From: Pezicula radicicola
Lineage: Eukaryota; Ascomycota; Leotiomycetes; Helotiales; Dermateaceae
NCBI GenBank assembly: GCA_003008705.1
Contig: PDUO01000012.1
Location: 138,870 to 202,869, forward strand
DNA length: 64,000 bases
Direction: 5' to 3'
Below the pieces are notes generated by a model. It saw nothing but the letters and a program-made list of their open reading frames with translations. It searched no databases and had not been told where the DNA came from. Each line of letters begins with the position of its first letter. The first letter of the stretch is position 1. The position numbers and the translations under genes are program-made. Of this stretch, positions 12,681-23,090 are shown in pieces.

Positions 12681-13371
12681 AATTTTTAGACGATAGATAC
12701 CCAATGATCAATGTAGATTATGAATCCATGTTTAACGCAAGAGACTTGATCCTTTTCTTCTTCTTGTATACTTTCGAGCTCGCCTACCACAGTCAAGCGA
12801 GTTACTCAAACTAAGTGATTTTATCAAGCTGAAAATAAGTAAGCTACTCGAACTAAATCAGTTACTTAAATAATAAATTACTTAAAATAGGTGAGTTAGT
12901 CAAGTTAAATACACACAGTAAACAGGAACGAAATTAGCGCATTATTTAACCTGAAAAGAGGCGGGCTATTCAAAGCAAGTGAATTACACAGTGGAAGATA
13001 AGTGAGTTACTACTCAAACGAAGCCAATTACTTAAATATATCATGACAATTCACTCTCGGTCACATAACTAGTCCCAGGTAGCCCCCGCACACTCAAGTT
13101 CAGTTGTTCTTTCCGTTAGGTAGGAAGCTAGCTTCGCAGGAGTTCACAAACACCGCTGCTTGACAGATCTTTTCAATATGTCTTCTTGTCACAACAACCA
13201 CCCCCCGGATATCTTTGCACCATAATTCTAAGCAGAAAAAGAAGAAGAATTATTATTATTATTCCCAGCAGAGTCCTCAACTCATACACCAATAGACCCT
13301 TCCCCCTTGTCTTGCGACCTTATCACAAGCGAGCCTGCTTACTAAAAAAGCATCAAAAAAGCATCGCGATA
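12681..13371. other. Intergenic region with degenerate GAGTTACTCAAACTAA-like repeats
   Basis: This holds the 3' flank of the GH92 gene and the promoter of the RNA-binding protein gene. From about 12799 to 13045 a degenerate AT-rich motif recurs: GAGTTACTCAAACTAA at 12799-12814, AAGCTACTCGAACTAA at 12841-12856, then further decayed copies. No coding sequence is evident. Confidence 0.5.
12799..13045. repeat. Degenerate short tandem motif array (about 16-bp unit)
   Basis: Imperfect copies of a GAGTTACTCAAACTAA-like unit at irregular spacing; the first two copies are closest to each other and later ones keep the TTACTTAAA core. It is low-complexity and could be a decayed minisatellite. Confidence 0.45.
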
Positions 13372-16058
13372 ATGGACCAACGGCGAGGTTCTGTGCCTAT
13401 TGCCAGAAATTCTGCGAAAGTGCCATTTCTATTCAAAACACGCAAAGCTGAGCCAGAAACTAATCCGAGTACGCGCGCGATGTTATTCTCTGAAGAAGAT
13501 GCGCCGGAATTGAAGAAGTGGATTGTCAAGAGACTCGAGAATACGTGAGTAGCACCAAGTTCCGCGCCATTTGAGAGCTCTTGTTCCTAACAGAACTGCT
13601 ATTTCTAGGTCCGATGCAGACGCTGACGTTCTCGCCGACTATGTTCTTGCCCTCCTACGCCATGATGGAGACGTTGCGGCCGTCAGGAGCCTATGCGAGG
13701 AAGAGATACCAGATTTCCTGAAAGAGGGTTTGTTTCCATACCAATTGGCAAGTGATTATACTAAGCTAATGCGGTCGCTTCAGATTCTGCTGTATTCGTT
13801 CAAGATGTCTTTGATGCCATTCAATACAAGTCCTACCTTCCAGGCGCCCCGCCTCCTCCGAGACGACCAGCTCCCAGCGCATTACCTCTATACGGCGGCT
13901 TGGGCATGCCAGGTGCTCCTATGGGACCCCAGAACGGCTCTAGAAAGCGTTCATTCAACGATCGCGGCGACGGAGATGCTCAGGATAGAGGATTTCAGCT
14001 TGGAGGAGGGGACCCAAGAGCTTTCAAGCAGCCTCGGAGAGGAGGAAATATGGGTTATGTTAATGGTAGAGGAGGATTTGCAGGACGGCCACCACCTTTC
14101 CAGACAATGCCTCCTGCAGGTGGGTTTTCCAATATGCCTGCGATGCCAAGCCCGCCTACTGGAATGCCTCCTTTGGACCCGAATAATCCTATGGCGGCTA
14201 TCATGGCAATGCAAGCGATGGGCTTTCCAGTTCCTGGTATGCCCGGCTACTCACCAGCCGGATCACCGGGCCACGCAGCTCCAGCTCTTCCAAAGAAGCA
14301 GAGATGCCGGGATTATGATACGCAGGGCTTCTGCTCGAGGGGGAATACTTGCCAATTTGAGCATGGTAATGACTCAATTTACGTTCCTCCTACCAAGAAA
14401 GGCGATGGTAAGTTGAATTTTCCCTTCTTCATGCAGTCAAGTCTGTTCAGCCGAGGCAATACCTCCGAGACGAGTCTGTATACTACATCTAACATTTGAT
14501 ACTTGAGTCTAAAACTATCACTAACAATTTGCAGAATATGATCCAAGTAACGCGAAACTTCTCACTGATTCTGAATTCATGGTTCACCCTATGAATGATA
14601 ATCTTATCACGGGTCTCAATACGGGCCTTGGTGAAGGCTTTGGTCGTCCAGAGTATGATAGACCTAGCCGGGGACGGGGCAGAGGGAGTATGCGAGGTGA
14701 AAGAGGCTCCAACGGTCCTAGGCGTGGTGGACGCGCAGAGTTCTCATCCGACCGACCAAACTATGACAAGAGCAACACAAAGATTGTGGTGGAACAAATT
14801 CCAGAGGATAAATTTTCAGAAGAAGCAGTCCGAGAGTTCTTTTCTGAGTTCGGAGATATTTCCGAGGTGAACATGCAGCCCTACAAGAGACTGGCTGTGG
14901 TGAAGTTTGACGATTGGAACTCTGCCCAGGCTGCCTATAGGTCACCAAAAGTCATATTTGACATTCGGTTTGTAAAGGTTTATTGGTACAGAGATGCGGA
15001 ATCTCTTCCAAAGCCTCCACCTGGTGCTGCTTCAAATAGTAGGGTCAACAATGAGAACGGCGCGTCGACTCCGGTTCCGGCAAGAGAAACCTCAGAACCT
15101 CAAATTGATCTTGAGGAATTTGCGCGGAAGCAACAAGAAGTACAGAAGGCGCATGAAGAAAAGCAGAGAAAGAAGCAGGAAATGGAGATGGCAAGAAAGG
15201 AGCTAGAGAAGCGTCAGGAAGAGCTGTTGAAAAACCAGGCTGAGGAGAAGAGAAAGTTAATGGAGAGAATAGCTGCTAAGAGCGGAAAGTCTGGGTCACC
15301 AGGCGTCAAACAAGAAGACGGTAGTCCTGCAGCTGTGACCAAGACAAATTCCCAAACCGAGGCGTTAAAAGCACAGCTAGCGGCATTAGAAGCCGAGGCG
15401 CAATCGTTGGGAATCGACACCTCTAACGGGGATGACTATTCATGGGCTCCCAGAGGACGAGGCCGTGGAAGAGGTGGTTACAGAGGACGTGGCACATTCG
15501 TACCCCGTGGTGCTCGAGGAGGCTACAGGGGACGAGGTGGTGCACCTTTCGGCGGCGCTGTCACTCGTTACAACCTCGATAACCGACCGAAGAAGATCGC
15601 ACTAACGGGTGTCGATTTCACCAATGCCGAGAAAGATGAGAGCCTACGGCAATATCTTCTAGTACATCCCATATTATCATCCTTTCAAGCTGAATTTCAA
15701 ACTAACAAGACTCCAGGGCATTGGTGAATACACGGATATCGAAACCTCGGCCGACAAAACATCCATCACATTCAAAGACCGTCACACGGCCGAGAAGTTC
15801 ATGTACGGTACTCCAGGCTGCGAGATTCCTTCCGTCGGGCAAGTACAGATGGCATGGGTTCAAACTCCTCTCCCACCGGTCAATCTTGCAGCTGTGAAGA
15901 AGGAAGCAGATGGAGATACAGCGATGGAAGAAGGTGATGCAATGATCACAACTTCGAGTCCGGCCGGCAATGGAGGATATGGCGGCCATCAACATGGTGG
16001 AAATGGTCATGTGAACCTGGATTATGATGTTGCTGGGGAGGATGATTGGGTCCAATAG
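13372..16058 (+). CDS. RNA-binding protein with PWI-like N-terminus, CCCH zinc finger and RRM (RBM26/RBM27-like)
   Basis: Exons 13372-13544, 13609-13727, 13784-14407, 14535-15661, 15717-16058 give 794 aa. The N-terminal segment (LFSEEDAPELKKWIVKRLENTSDADADVLADYVLALL) resembles the PWI-like domain of metazoan RBM26/27. A Pro/Gly/Met-rich linker precedes a CCCH finger of spacing C-X8-C-X5-C-X3-H (about 272-291), and an RRM lies at about 387-460. Next come a long Glu/Lys coiled coil, an RGG box (GRGRGRGGYRGRG), and a C-terminal fold (about 650-725) that resembles a second degenerate RRM. The protein is presumably nuclear; in other eukaryotes this architecture acts in nuclear RNA decay and processing. 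The ATG at 13372 gives a 36-residue leader; the in-frame ATG at 13480 starts exactly at the conserved domain and is a serious alternative. Confidence 0.85.
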
Positions 16059-16805
16059 GTTGGGAAGTTATGAATCATATCATGAACATAGCGTGCATGG
16101 GCGGCATCTTGAAAAAACAAACAAGGGAATGAATGACCTTCGGCGTATGTTTTGATGTATGAATATGAAAGTTTAGAAAGCACAGCGGAACTTGGCACAG
16201 TGTGCATGCATGTCAGGATAAGCATTACTTGGCTTTATTTGTCTCGAGATTTGTAGGAAATGATATTTGGATAACGTCTGACGTGAATAGGGATAGATAG
16301 CACTTGATAACTGGTCTTATATACTTACTACATGTAGTACCTTCGTACCGAAGTACTAACCGTTGAGCCTAGATTTTACTAAACTGAGGCGGTTAGGTCC
16401 TTAGCTGGAGTAGATTCCACTTTGGTTTTGCTCAATAAGTACCTCACCAAACCACATAGGTTTCGATTAAAACATGCTTTCAGTTTGTGAATTCTTCATA
16501 ACCCAATTCTATTTGACTGTTGCATCGCCATCTATGATAAGAACGCAAAGAGACAGAAGCTACACTCCGGTCTTACCACCTAGTAATTCTGTCTGCCTTT
16601 ATTTGAATAAAAAGAAAAACACCAAACTGCCTAGGTCTGATTTCCTCTTTCTCCCAAGCATCCGGAACCCCCAACCAAATCATAGCCCCACCCATGCATG
16701 CCCATGCAAACTGCTCATCAATTCATTTTTAAGAAAGTTACTGGATCATGTTATTAGTTACTTTCGACCAAACATCTTGGTAACTTTCTTTCTAAACCCC
16801 TGGCT
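16059..16805. other. Convergent intergenic region
   Basis: About 750 bases between the RNA-binding gene stop and the SSE1 stop. It should contain both 3' UTRs. The 16474-17001 plus-strand frame runs antisense into SSE1 and has no domain. Confidence 0.5.
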
Positions 16806-19319
16806 TCACTTCTTCTCCTCGGGCTCGACTACCTCGTCTGGCTTGACAGCTTCCGCGTCTGGCATTTCCTCATCCTTGGAACCACCTTTTTGTGCCATGG
16901 CGGCTGCCTTGGCTCTCTCGGCCATCTCCTTCTTCTTTGCCAGCTCAGCTTCCTGTGCTGCCTGTGCGGCGGCCCTCTCCTCTTCTACTTTGTCAAAGTA
17001 GCGTTGTACGATAGGTCCAGCAACGGCGCGAATCTCATCGATCTTGGCAATGTAGACAGCCTTGGTGGTATCCTCGCCTTCGTCGTAGAGCCAGTCCTGT
17101 ATTAATTGTGTTAGAAAAGTACCGTCTCGGTTGAGAAGGGGGAGGTGGGAGAAGGGACATACCTCGCTTGCCTCCAACTTGGCCTTGAGCTTCTCTTTCT
17201 CAGACTCGTTGGCGAATTCAGAATACTGGTCATCAATCTTATTCCGCATCTCGTAGATGTATGTCTCGAGCTCGTTCTTCTTCTCTTCGGTGTCGGCGAC
17301 AAGCTTGTCCTCCATGATCATTTGATTTTCTTGCTCGGCGGCGGCGGTCTTGGCATCTGCATCGAGAGACGCGGTGCCTGCTGAGATTGGTAGCTCACCC
17401 TTTCGGATTTGCTTCTTGATCTTTCTCGTCTTGGGTGTGGCCTCGGTGTCCATGGCCTTTAAGTTAGGTGTTAGTGATGTTCCCTCTAAGCGGGGGCGTT
17501 TTGCGTCTCGTTCGCCTTCGCTTGAAGTTTGAACTGGTTGCAAGGGAGATGGGAGTCCAAATTTGCTCACGTCTGGGTCCTTCTTCTCATTCTCCTTCTT
17601 CTCGTCGCTCTTCTCTTCTGGGATTGGCTCCTCGACCTCTACATCCTCAACATAGTATCCTTGCTCCACGTTCAAGATACCGTGCAAGTTAAGACGAGCC
17701 TTAAGCTTGCAGATCATGAAATCATCCTTGTCATCTGACTTGACGCCCTTAACCGAGAATCGTCCAATCCATGGGTTGATCTTCCCTGGGAGAAGCTCGG
17801 GCTTTGCGTATTTTGCCTCGAGATCAAATGGACCCTTGCGGTAGAAAGTCAAGATCTTCGTTGATGGCATGACATTACCCTTGTTAAAGACGGTAAGGCT
17901 GGTATCCTCGTCAGGAATATCAGGAGATTTCTCCCAGGTGAATTCGATTGGATAGTTGACAATATCATGGATGGCGAAATCTCGAACACGGAAGACTGGC
18001 GAGAGGATAGCGCAGCTGAACGCACATCCTCGCGCAACGGCTTCATCTTGGTTGAGTGTGAAGGAAAGTGGCTTGCCGAAGAACTTCTGTATGGTGTCCT
18101 TGAGGGCAGGAACACGAGTACATCCACCAACAAGCTCAACAATGTCGATATCCTCGGGCTTCAACTTAGCTTCAGCCAAAGCCTGTTCCAACGGTACGTG
18201 GGCACGGGCAAGAAGCGGTGCAACGAGAGCCTCGAGTTCCTCCCGCTTCATCATGGCGGCAACATCGACATCGTTCATGAGGGACTCGATGTTGAGAGGA
18301 GCTTGTAGATTGGCGGAAAGGATCTTCTTCATCTTCTCAGCAGCAGCTTGTACTCTCACCATTGCCTTGCCATTACTCTTGATGTCGATCTTGTACTTTT
18401 CCTTAAACTCGGTAGCAAAGTGATCCACCAAAGCCTTGTCGAAGTTGCGTCCACCAAAGTGGCGATCGTAGGCAGTTGACTTCACCGTCAACTCTCCTTT
18501 ACGGAACTCAACAATAGAACATGTGTAGTTCGAGTGTCCAATATCGATAAACGCCACTCTTCTTGGCTTCTCCTCAGCAGTTGGGAGGTCAAGCTTCGTG
18601 ATACCATATCCAAGAGCAGCTGCGGTCGTGTCGTTCATCAGGCGGAGGAGCTTGAGACCAGCAATCTCTGCAGCGTCCATCAGAGCCCGGCGCTGGATGT
18701 CGGTGAACCAGGCTGGTACGCTCAGGACTAGATCCGACACTGGCAACTTCAACTCGGCAGATGCGGTGGCCTTGACCTTGCTCAGGTACATGGACACAAG
18801 CTGGGTCGCAGTGTATTTCTCCTTCTTTCCCAGATATGTAACCTCAGCACCGACTTGGCCATTGATATCGACAAGAGGGGCGGAGACAAATTCCTGCTCA
18901 ATCTGAACATCTGGGTCCTTCAGTGCACGTCCTGCTAATCTCTTGAGGGATCCAACGGTGTTCTTCAGGTTGGAGATCTCTTGTGTCTTCGCAGGTTCTC
19001 CAAGGTATCGAGACTTAGGCCCAAAGCCAACCAATGAACTAGAAGATAGGTTAGGTGAATGCACTTGGATTGAGAGATAGGAAGGGGAGAACTCACGGTG
19101 TAGCCCTATTGGAAACCTCATTTGTGATCTGCGCACAGTCAGTATTCAAGAAAAACAACAGCCACCAAGAGAGGGTAAATATACTTACGACATCAACACC
19201 ACGGTTCCTCGCAACCGCAATGACGGTGTTTAGCGTTCCGAAATCGACACCGACAACTGCGCACAAAGGTATGAGCCAGAGGCAATGTATGCAGGCGGTG
19301 GGGTATACTCACCACTCAT
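16806..19319 (-). CDS. sse1: Hsp110-type chaperone, nucleotide exchange factor for Hsp70 (SSE1)
   Basis: Minus-strand exons 19319-19313, 19256-19189, 19128-19097, 19038-17571, 17456-17163, 17096-16806 encode 719 aa, normal for fungal Sse1. The start MSVVGVDFGTLNTVIAVARNRG is the phosphate-binding loop of the actin-like ATPase. FIDIGHSNYTCS, VELVGGCTRVPAL and NQDEAVARGCAF mark the remaining ATPase motifs. The beta substrate domain is followed by an acidic linker with KKENEKK and a C-terminal helical domain ending in a Glu-rich tail. Sse1 is a cytosolic nucleotide-exchange factor for Ssa-type Hsp70 and holds unfolded proteins. The first three introns break the N-terminus into 7, 68 and 32 bp exons, the 5'-clustered layout common in fungi. 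The last two introns (114 and 66 bp) are stop-free and divisible by three, so unspliced messages would still be translatable. Confidence 0.94.
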
Positions 19320-20493
19320 TTTCGCGGCTTATCCGTACTTATCGTGCGGTCAGGGCGTCTTGAGGTGTCCTTCGCAATGTGGGATGAAGGGAGAGACTGT
19401 GTTACAAGAGAAAAGAGAAGTTATGGTGTAAGGTAGGGTCTAGACGAACAAAGGGTGATTGTGGATGGCAAGAAGAGTAGATTTGTGGTTGTCAAGCCTT
19501 AAGTTGTTTGCTTGTGGAGGCGGACTGGGACTGGGACTGGAGCTTCTGAAAAATTATTGACGACAAGCGTTTAAGCGGCTTCGTGCGGCTTCGACTCTTC
19601 GAGACGATTCTAGTAGAATCTTCAGGCAACACAACCACAATTCTCAGCCTTGCTGCGCAGAATCCGGCACTGCAATAATCCAGGTGAGATTCACTACTTT
19701 TTTTTTTTTCACTCTCCTACGATATGCGCTTCTTTTTTTGCAGCCACGTCGTTCGGTCTTTGGGTCTTTGGGTCTTTGTGCTGTCCGTTTGAGGTGTGTT
19801 GTTTAGTCACGTACATCACGTGATGAGCATTGACCGGTCGGGTGTCAACACAGGTGGGATGGGCGATGGCTTTGGGTTATATCATAGTGGACTGTCGTTG
19901 GCGGGGCAGACAGATCACTCGTAGTTGGCTGTGCCACGTTCAGCAGCTTATAACATTGCTGTATTCCTCAGGATTACCTTACACGAAGATATTTTATGAT
20001 GACGGCTCCCTCGCCAAAACTTCAAACATCAGTAGTAGTGTGATTGAAGAATACTGTGTGAAGAGTTGAGGGGGTGAGGGCACGGAGTGGTGGATGGTAG
20101 CTACGTAGGTTATTGAGTACCGTACCTCAGCGGGCGGCCTGTGTGGATCCACGAACCCATGACATGACGTCTTGGCCTCTTACATTTTCTCCTTGCCTGT
20201 CGCTGTCTGCCTGCATTATAAATATTATTATATTACAGTATTGTTGGAGAAGGATGGTCTATATTATGATTACTCGAGTATGTAGCGCTTTACGGCTCTC
20301 TACTTACCTGTCGTCTGCCGTCTCTCAAACCCTGCCGAAGGACAACTATTGAGCGCCATTGCTATGCAATTCGCAGAAACCGGGGATACTAGTACGAATA
20401 CTCGGAAAGCCAATGAGCGGTGGTATATAAAACGCCTTAACCCTATGAACTTCAACATACAGTACACAACACAAACACGACCTCCCAAATCGC
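19320..20493. other. Intergenic region: SSE1 promoter and chitin synthase 3' flank
   Basis: About 1.17 kb. Apart from the candidate heat-shock element and a poly-T run near 19698, I see only domain-free short frames (19830-20069, 20113-20352). Confidence 0.5.
19598..19623 (-). promoter_or_regulatory. Candidate heat-shock element upstream of SSE1
   Basis: TTC at 19598, GAC at 19603 and TTC at 19608 keep the 5-bp periodicity of a heat-shock element with one mismatch; GAA at 19616 and TTC at 19621 form a second, out-of-phase pair. The site is about 290 bp upstream of the SSE1 ATG. Hsp110 genes are Hsf1 targets in yeast, so the position makes sense, but the match is imperfect. Confidence 0.35.
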
Positions 20494-23090
20494 TTAAATA
20501 CGGCCCGGGCGAAATGTTGCCTGAGGAGATCCGTGTTCTCCTGGGCGCTGTGATGGTGAAGATTGCTGCTCCTCGAGCGCGATGTTATTTCCAGCATTCG
20601 AGGCCGTTCTTATCAAGCTGGCTCGAGCCAAGGGGCTTCGGCCATTGCGTCCCCAATTGAATGCAGACGGTCGGTTCGGTACGCTCAAGCTATTCGCCGT
20701 ATTGTTCCTAGGGGGTGATGCCTCTCTCGGTGAAGGTGTGCCGAATTGATCTTCTAATGACGCTATGCTGTTGAAGCTATCAGCACGGCGATGTTCTGAT
20801 CGAGTTGGTTGTTCGTGGTATGAACCGATCGACTCAACAGAATCCTTCCATCCTCCCTTCTGGACCTCGTCGTCTCCCATTTCGTAGACCTTTCCTTGTG
20901 TACGTGTTTCCATCATGTAGGCACCACCCGCAGCCCGTTGATTTGCCTGAGCCATAGCGTACTTCTTTCGGTCTTCGTCTCCCATGATACTTTCCACCCG
21001 TCGTGGCATATAGACAGAGTTGGCTACTGTTCGTTCTGAAACCAAACTACCGAACGACGATCTTGGGTGAAGAGTCGGTCTTGAAGCCCCTCCATTTCCA
21101 CCACCACCACCAAATACAACACTCGTAAGAGAATCGTTGACTTGTTGGTACCATCCACCTGGAAGCATCTCCGGCGCCGCGAAACGACCTTCTATGCGGT
21201 CTGGTGGTTGTAGGGACACGCTGTTACCGTTGAGCTTCTTATTCTTAGCTTCGGCGGCAGCCTTGAAAGTCTCAGGGACAACATTCAGCTCGTCTTCCTC
21301 ATTTTCGGCCTGCTCAATCACTTCCTGGGGACTAATGGTGGAGTCTGCGGCGCCTGCATCTGCTCGAGGTCCACCCCAAGTTCTTTGGCCGGCTGTGAAG
21401 ATACCGTAGACCATGTAGTACCAGTTGAAGAATGGGTTGATGATGAACATCAATGGGTAGAGCCAGACCTTGAATCTCTTGAGCTTTGCGCCAAAGTAAA
21501 TCATCATGAGCCAGTTGAGGCCAAGGGAGATGGCAATGAATCCAACTGGCAGATTCTGAATCTTCTTCGACGTGCTGATGATCGAGACTACCATGATGAA
21601 GAATAGAAGTGCTGTAGTTCGGATGGTGTTTTGCATGAATCGGACCAGAGCCAAAATTGGGTATCTCTTCCAAATTCTCATGTCAGTCAACATGCAGACC
21701 TCGTTAGTAATAAAACCTAGGAACCAGCGCCGGCGTTGTTTGATAAGAGATTGATACGTTTGCACAGCTTCAGTCTTGCAGAACGCCGATGTGCACATCT
21801 GGATTTGATAGCGCTTCTTCGCTCCAATCATGAACAGATGAGTCAACCATCTATCCTCGCCTAGATGGCACTTCCCGTAATCGAAGAGATCCTCACACTG
21901 CTCTGCCTTATCTGCAAAGTAATACTTGGCCATTCTTCGGAAAGCTGAAAAGCGCAGCATGGTAAGGGCTCCTGGCAAACAAGTCACGGAGCCACAACCA
22001 GACTCGACGGTCCGCTCAAATAGTTGACCATGGATATATTCCATATCTTGGAGGAGTGTGATCAGACTATGTTTCTTGGTAGTTGAAGTTATGACACCCG
22101 TCATAGCCAACATGTCTCTATTGTTTCCAGGACTGAGCTCCATATCATAAACGAAATTCTGAAGGCAAACTCTATCCAAAATACAGTCGGAGTCGATGAA
22201 CAGAATAAAGAGATTATCGTTGCGCTTCAGATATTCCGTATAGACTTTGTCAATGAGCTTGAAAGTGGCTTTCTGACAATGTCTCTTCCCGCCGTGAGGG
22301 AAACGGGATACAGTGATGCGTGCAGTTCTGTAAGCGACATCGATACTCTTTGGGTAGGATTCAAGGGAGAGAGGAATCCCCAATTTCTCAATCGTCTTCA
22401 AATACAACTCGTCCTCTTGGTCTCCATCGAAGGAAAGGAAAACGTGGATGCAAGATGGCGGGTAGTCGCAGTCAACGACTGAGTCGATAGCTGTAAGAAG
22501 AACTTCCGGGTCCTCCTTGTAGCAAGGCATCACAATGACCACCTTGGGAGCAGAATGTTCATCTAGAACTTCCTTTATCCGCTTCGTTCGGCCAAGCTGA
22601 TGTGTTACGAGTTGATAGACGCAGAACAACCAAGGTATTGTCAAGAGCGCAGCGAATGACCAGAAACCGAACCATTGAAGGAACGATACCATTACTATCG
22701 GGAAGTACTGGGTAAGTTCGCTCGGTAGAGGGAGTGTAACTACCATAATAGGTAGGTAGATACATCTACAAAGTCCAATCAGCACGCGCTTATCGCTCTG
22801 AGCCTGGCTCAACCTTACCTGAGGGCCGTGAAGACAATGGCAACCAAGACAGAGAGTACTTTCACAGACCAATGCTCAGCCTTTTGGTATACCTTGACCA
22901 GACAGTACAAGAATGCTGCCAACCACAGGAACCACTCGAGAAACGCAGCAACCATCACCGAGCCAATAATGGCCGTATATACGATCTAGGTAAAGGTATA
23001 GTGTGAGTTGAGTTCGACGGCGTTCTGAAGGCTTGCGACCAAGACTCTACTTACATCTTTCACAGGCCATGGCGAATTGTCGTACTGCAT
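20494..23090 (-). CDS. Chitin synthase, class VI (no myosin motor)
   Basis: Minus-strand exons 23090-23055, 22985-22819, 22765-20494 give 824 aa. N-terminal membrane segments (AFLEWFLWLAAFLYCLVKV; later SFAALLTIPWLFCVYQLV) precede a processive family-2 glycosyltransferase core. That core shows VIVMPCYKEDPE, the DSD metal-binding motif (about 259-261), EDRW (about 371-374) and QRRRW (about 411-415). Three further membrane helices and a long Ser/Arg-rich disordered tail follow. The short catalytic form without a myosin head or cytochrome-b5-like domain matches class VI enzymes (A. fumigatus ChsD type). It makes chitin from UDP-GlcNAc at the plasma membrane. The start is provisional: coding-like sequence (LERKPPGLLYRKPHSDPSGLPK) extends in frame about 70 bases upstream of the chosen ATG, so an extra 5' exon probably exists. 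Confidence 0.88.

Noticed and set aside
16474..17001. 175-codon plus-strand frame downstream of the RNA-binding gene
   Set aside because: Its second half is antisense to the conserved SSE1 C-terminus and the first half is UTR-like; no independent support.
20494..23090. Fusion of the chitin synthase with a myosin motor (class V/VII)
   Set aside because: No motor or cytochrome-b5-like sequence is present; the short catalytic architecture fits class VI.
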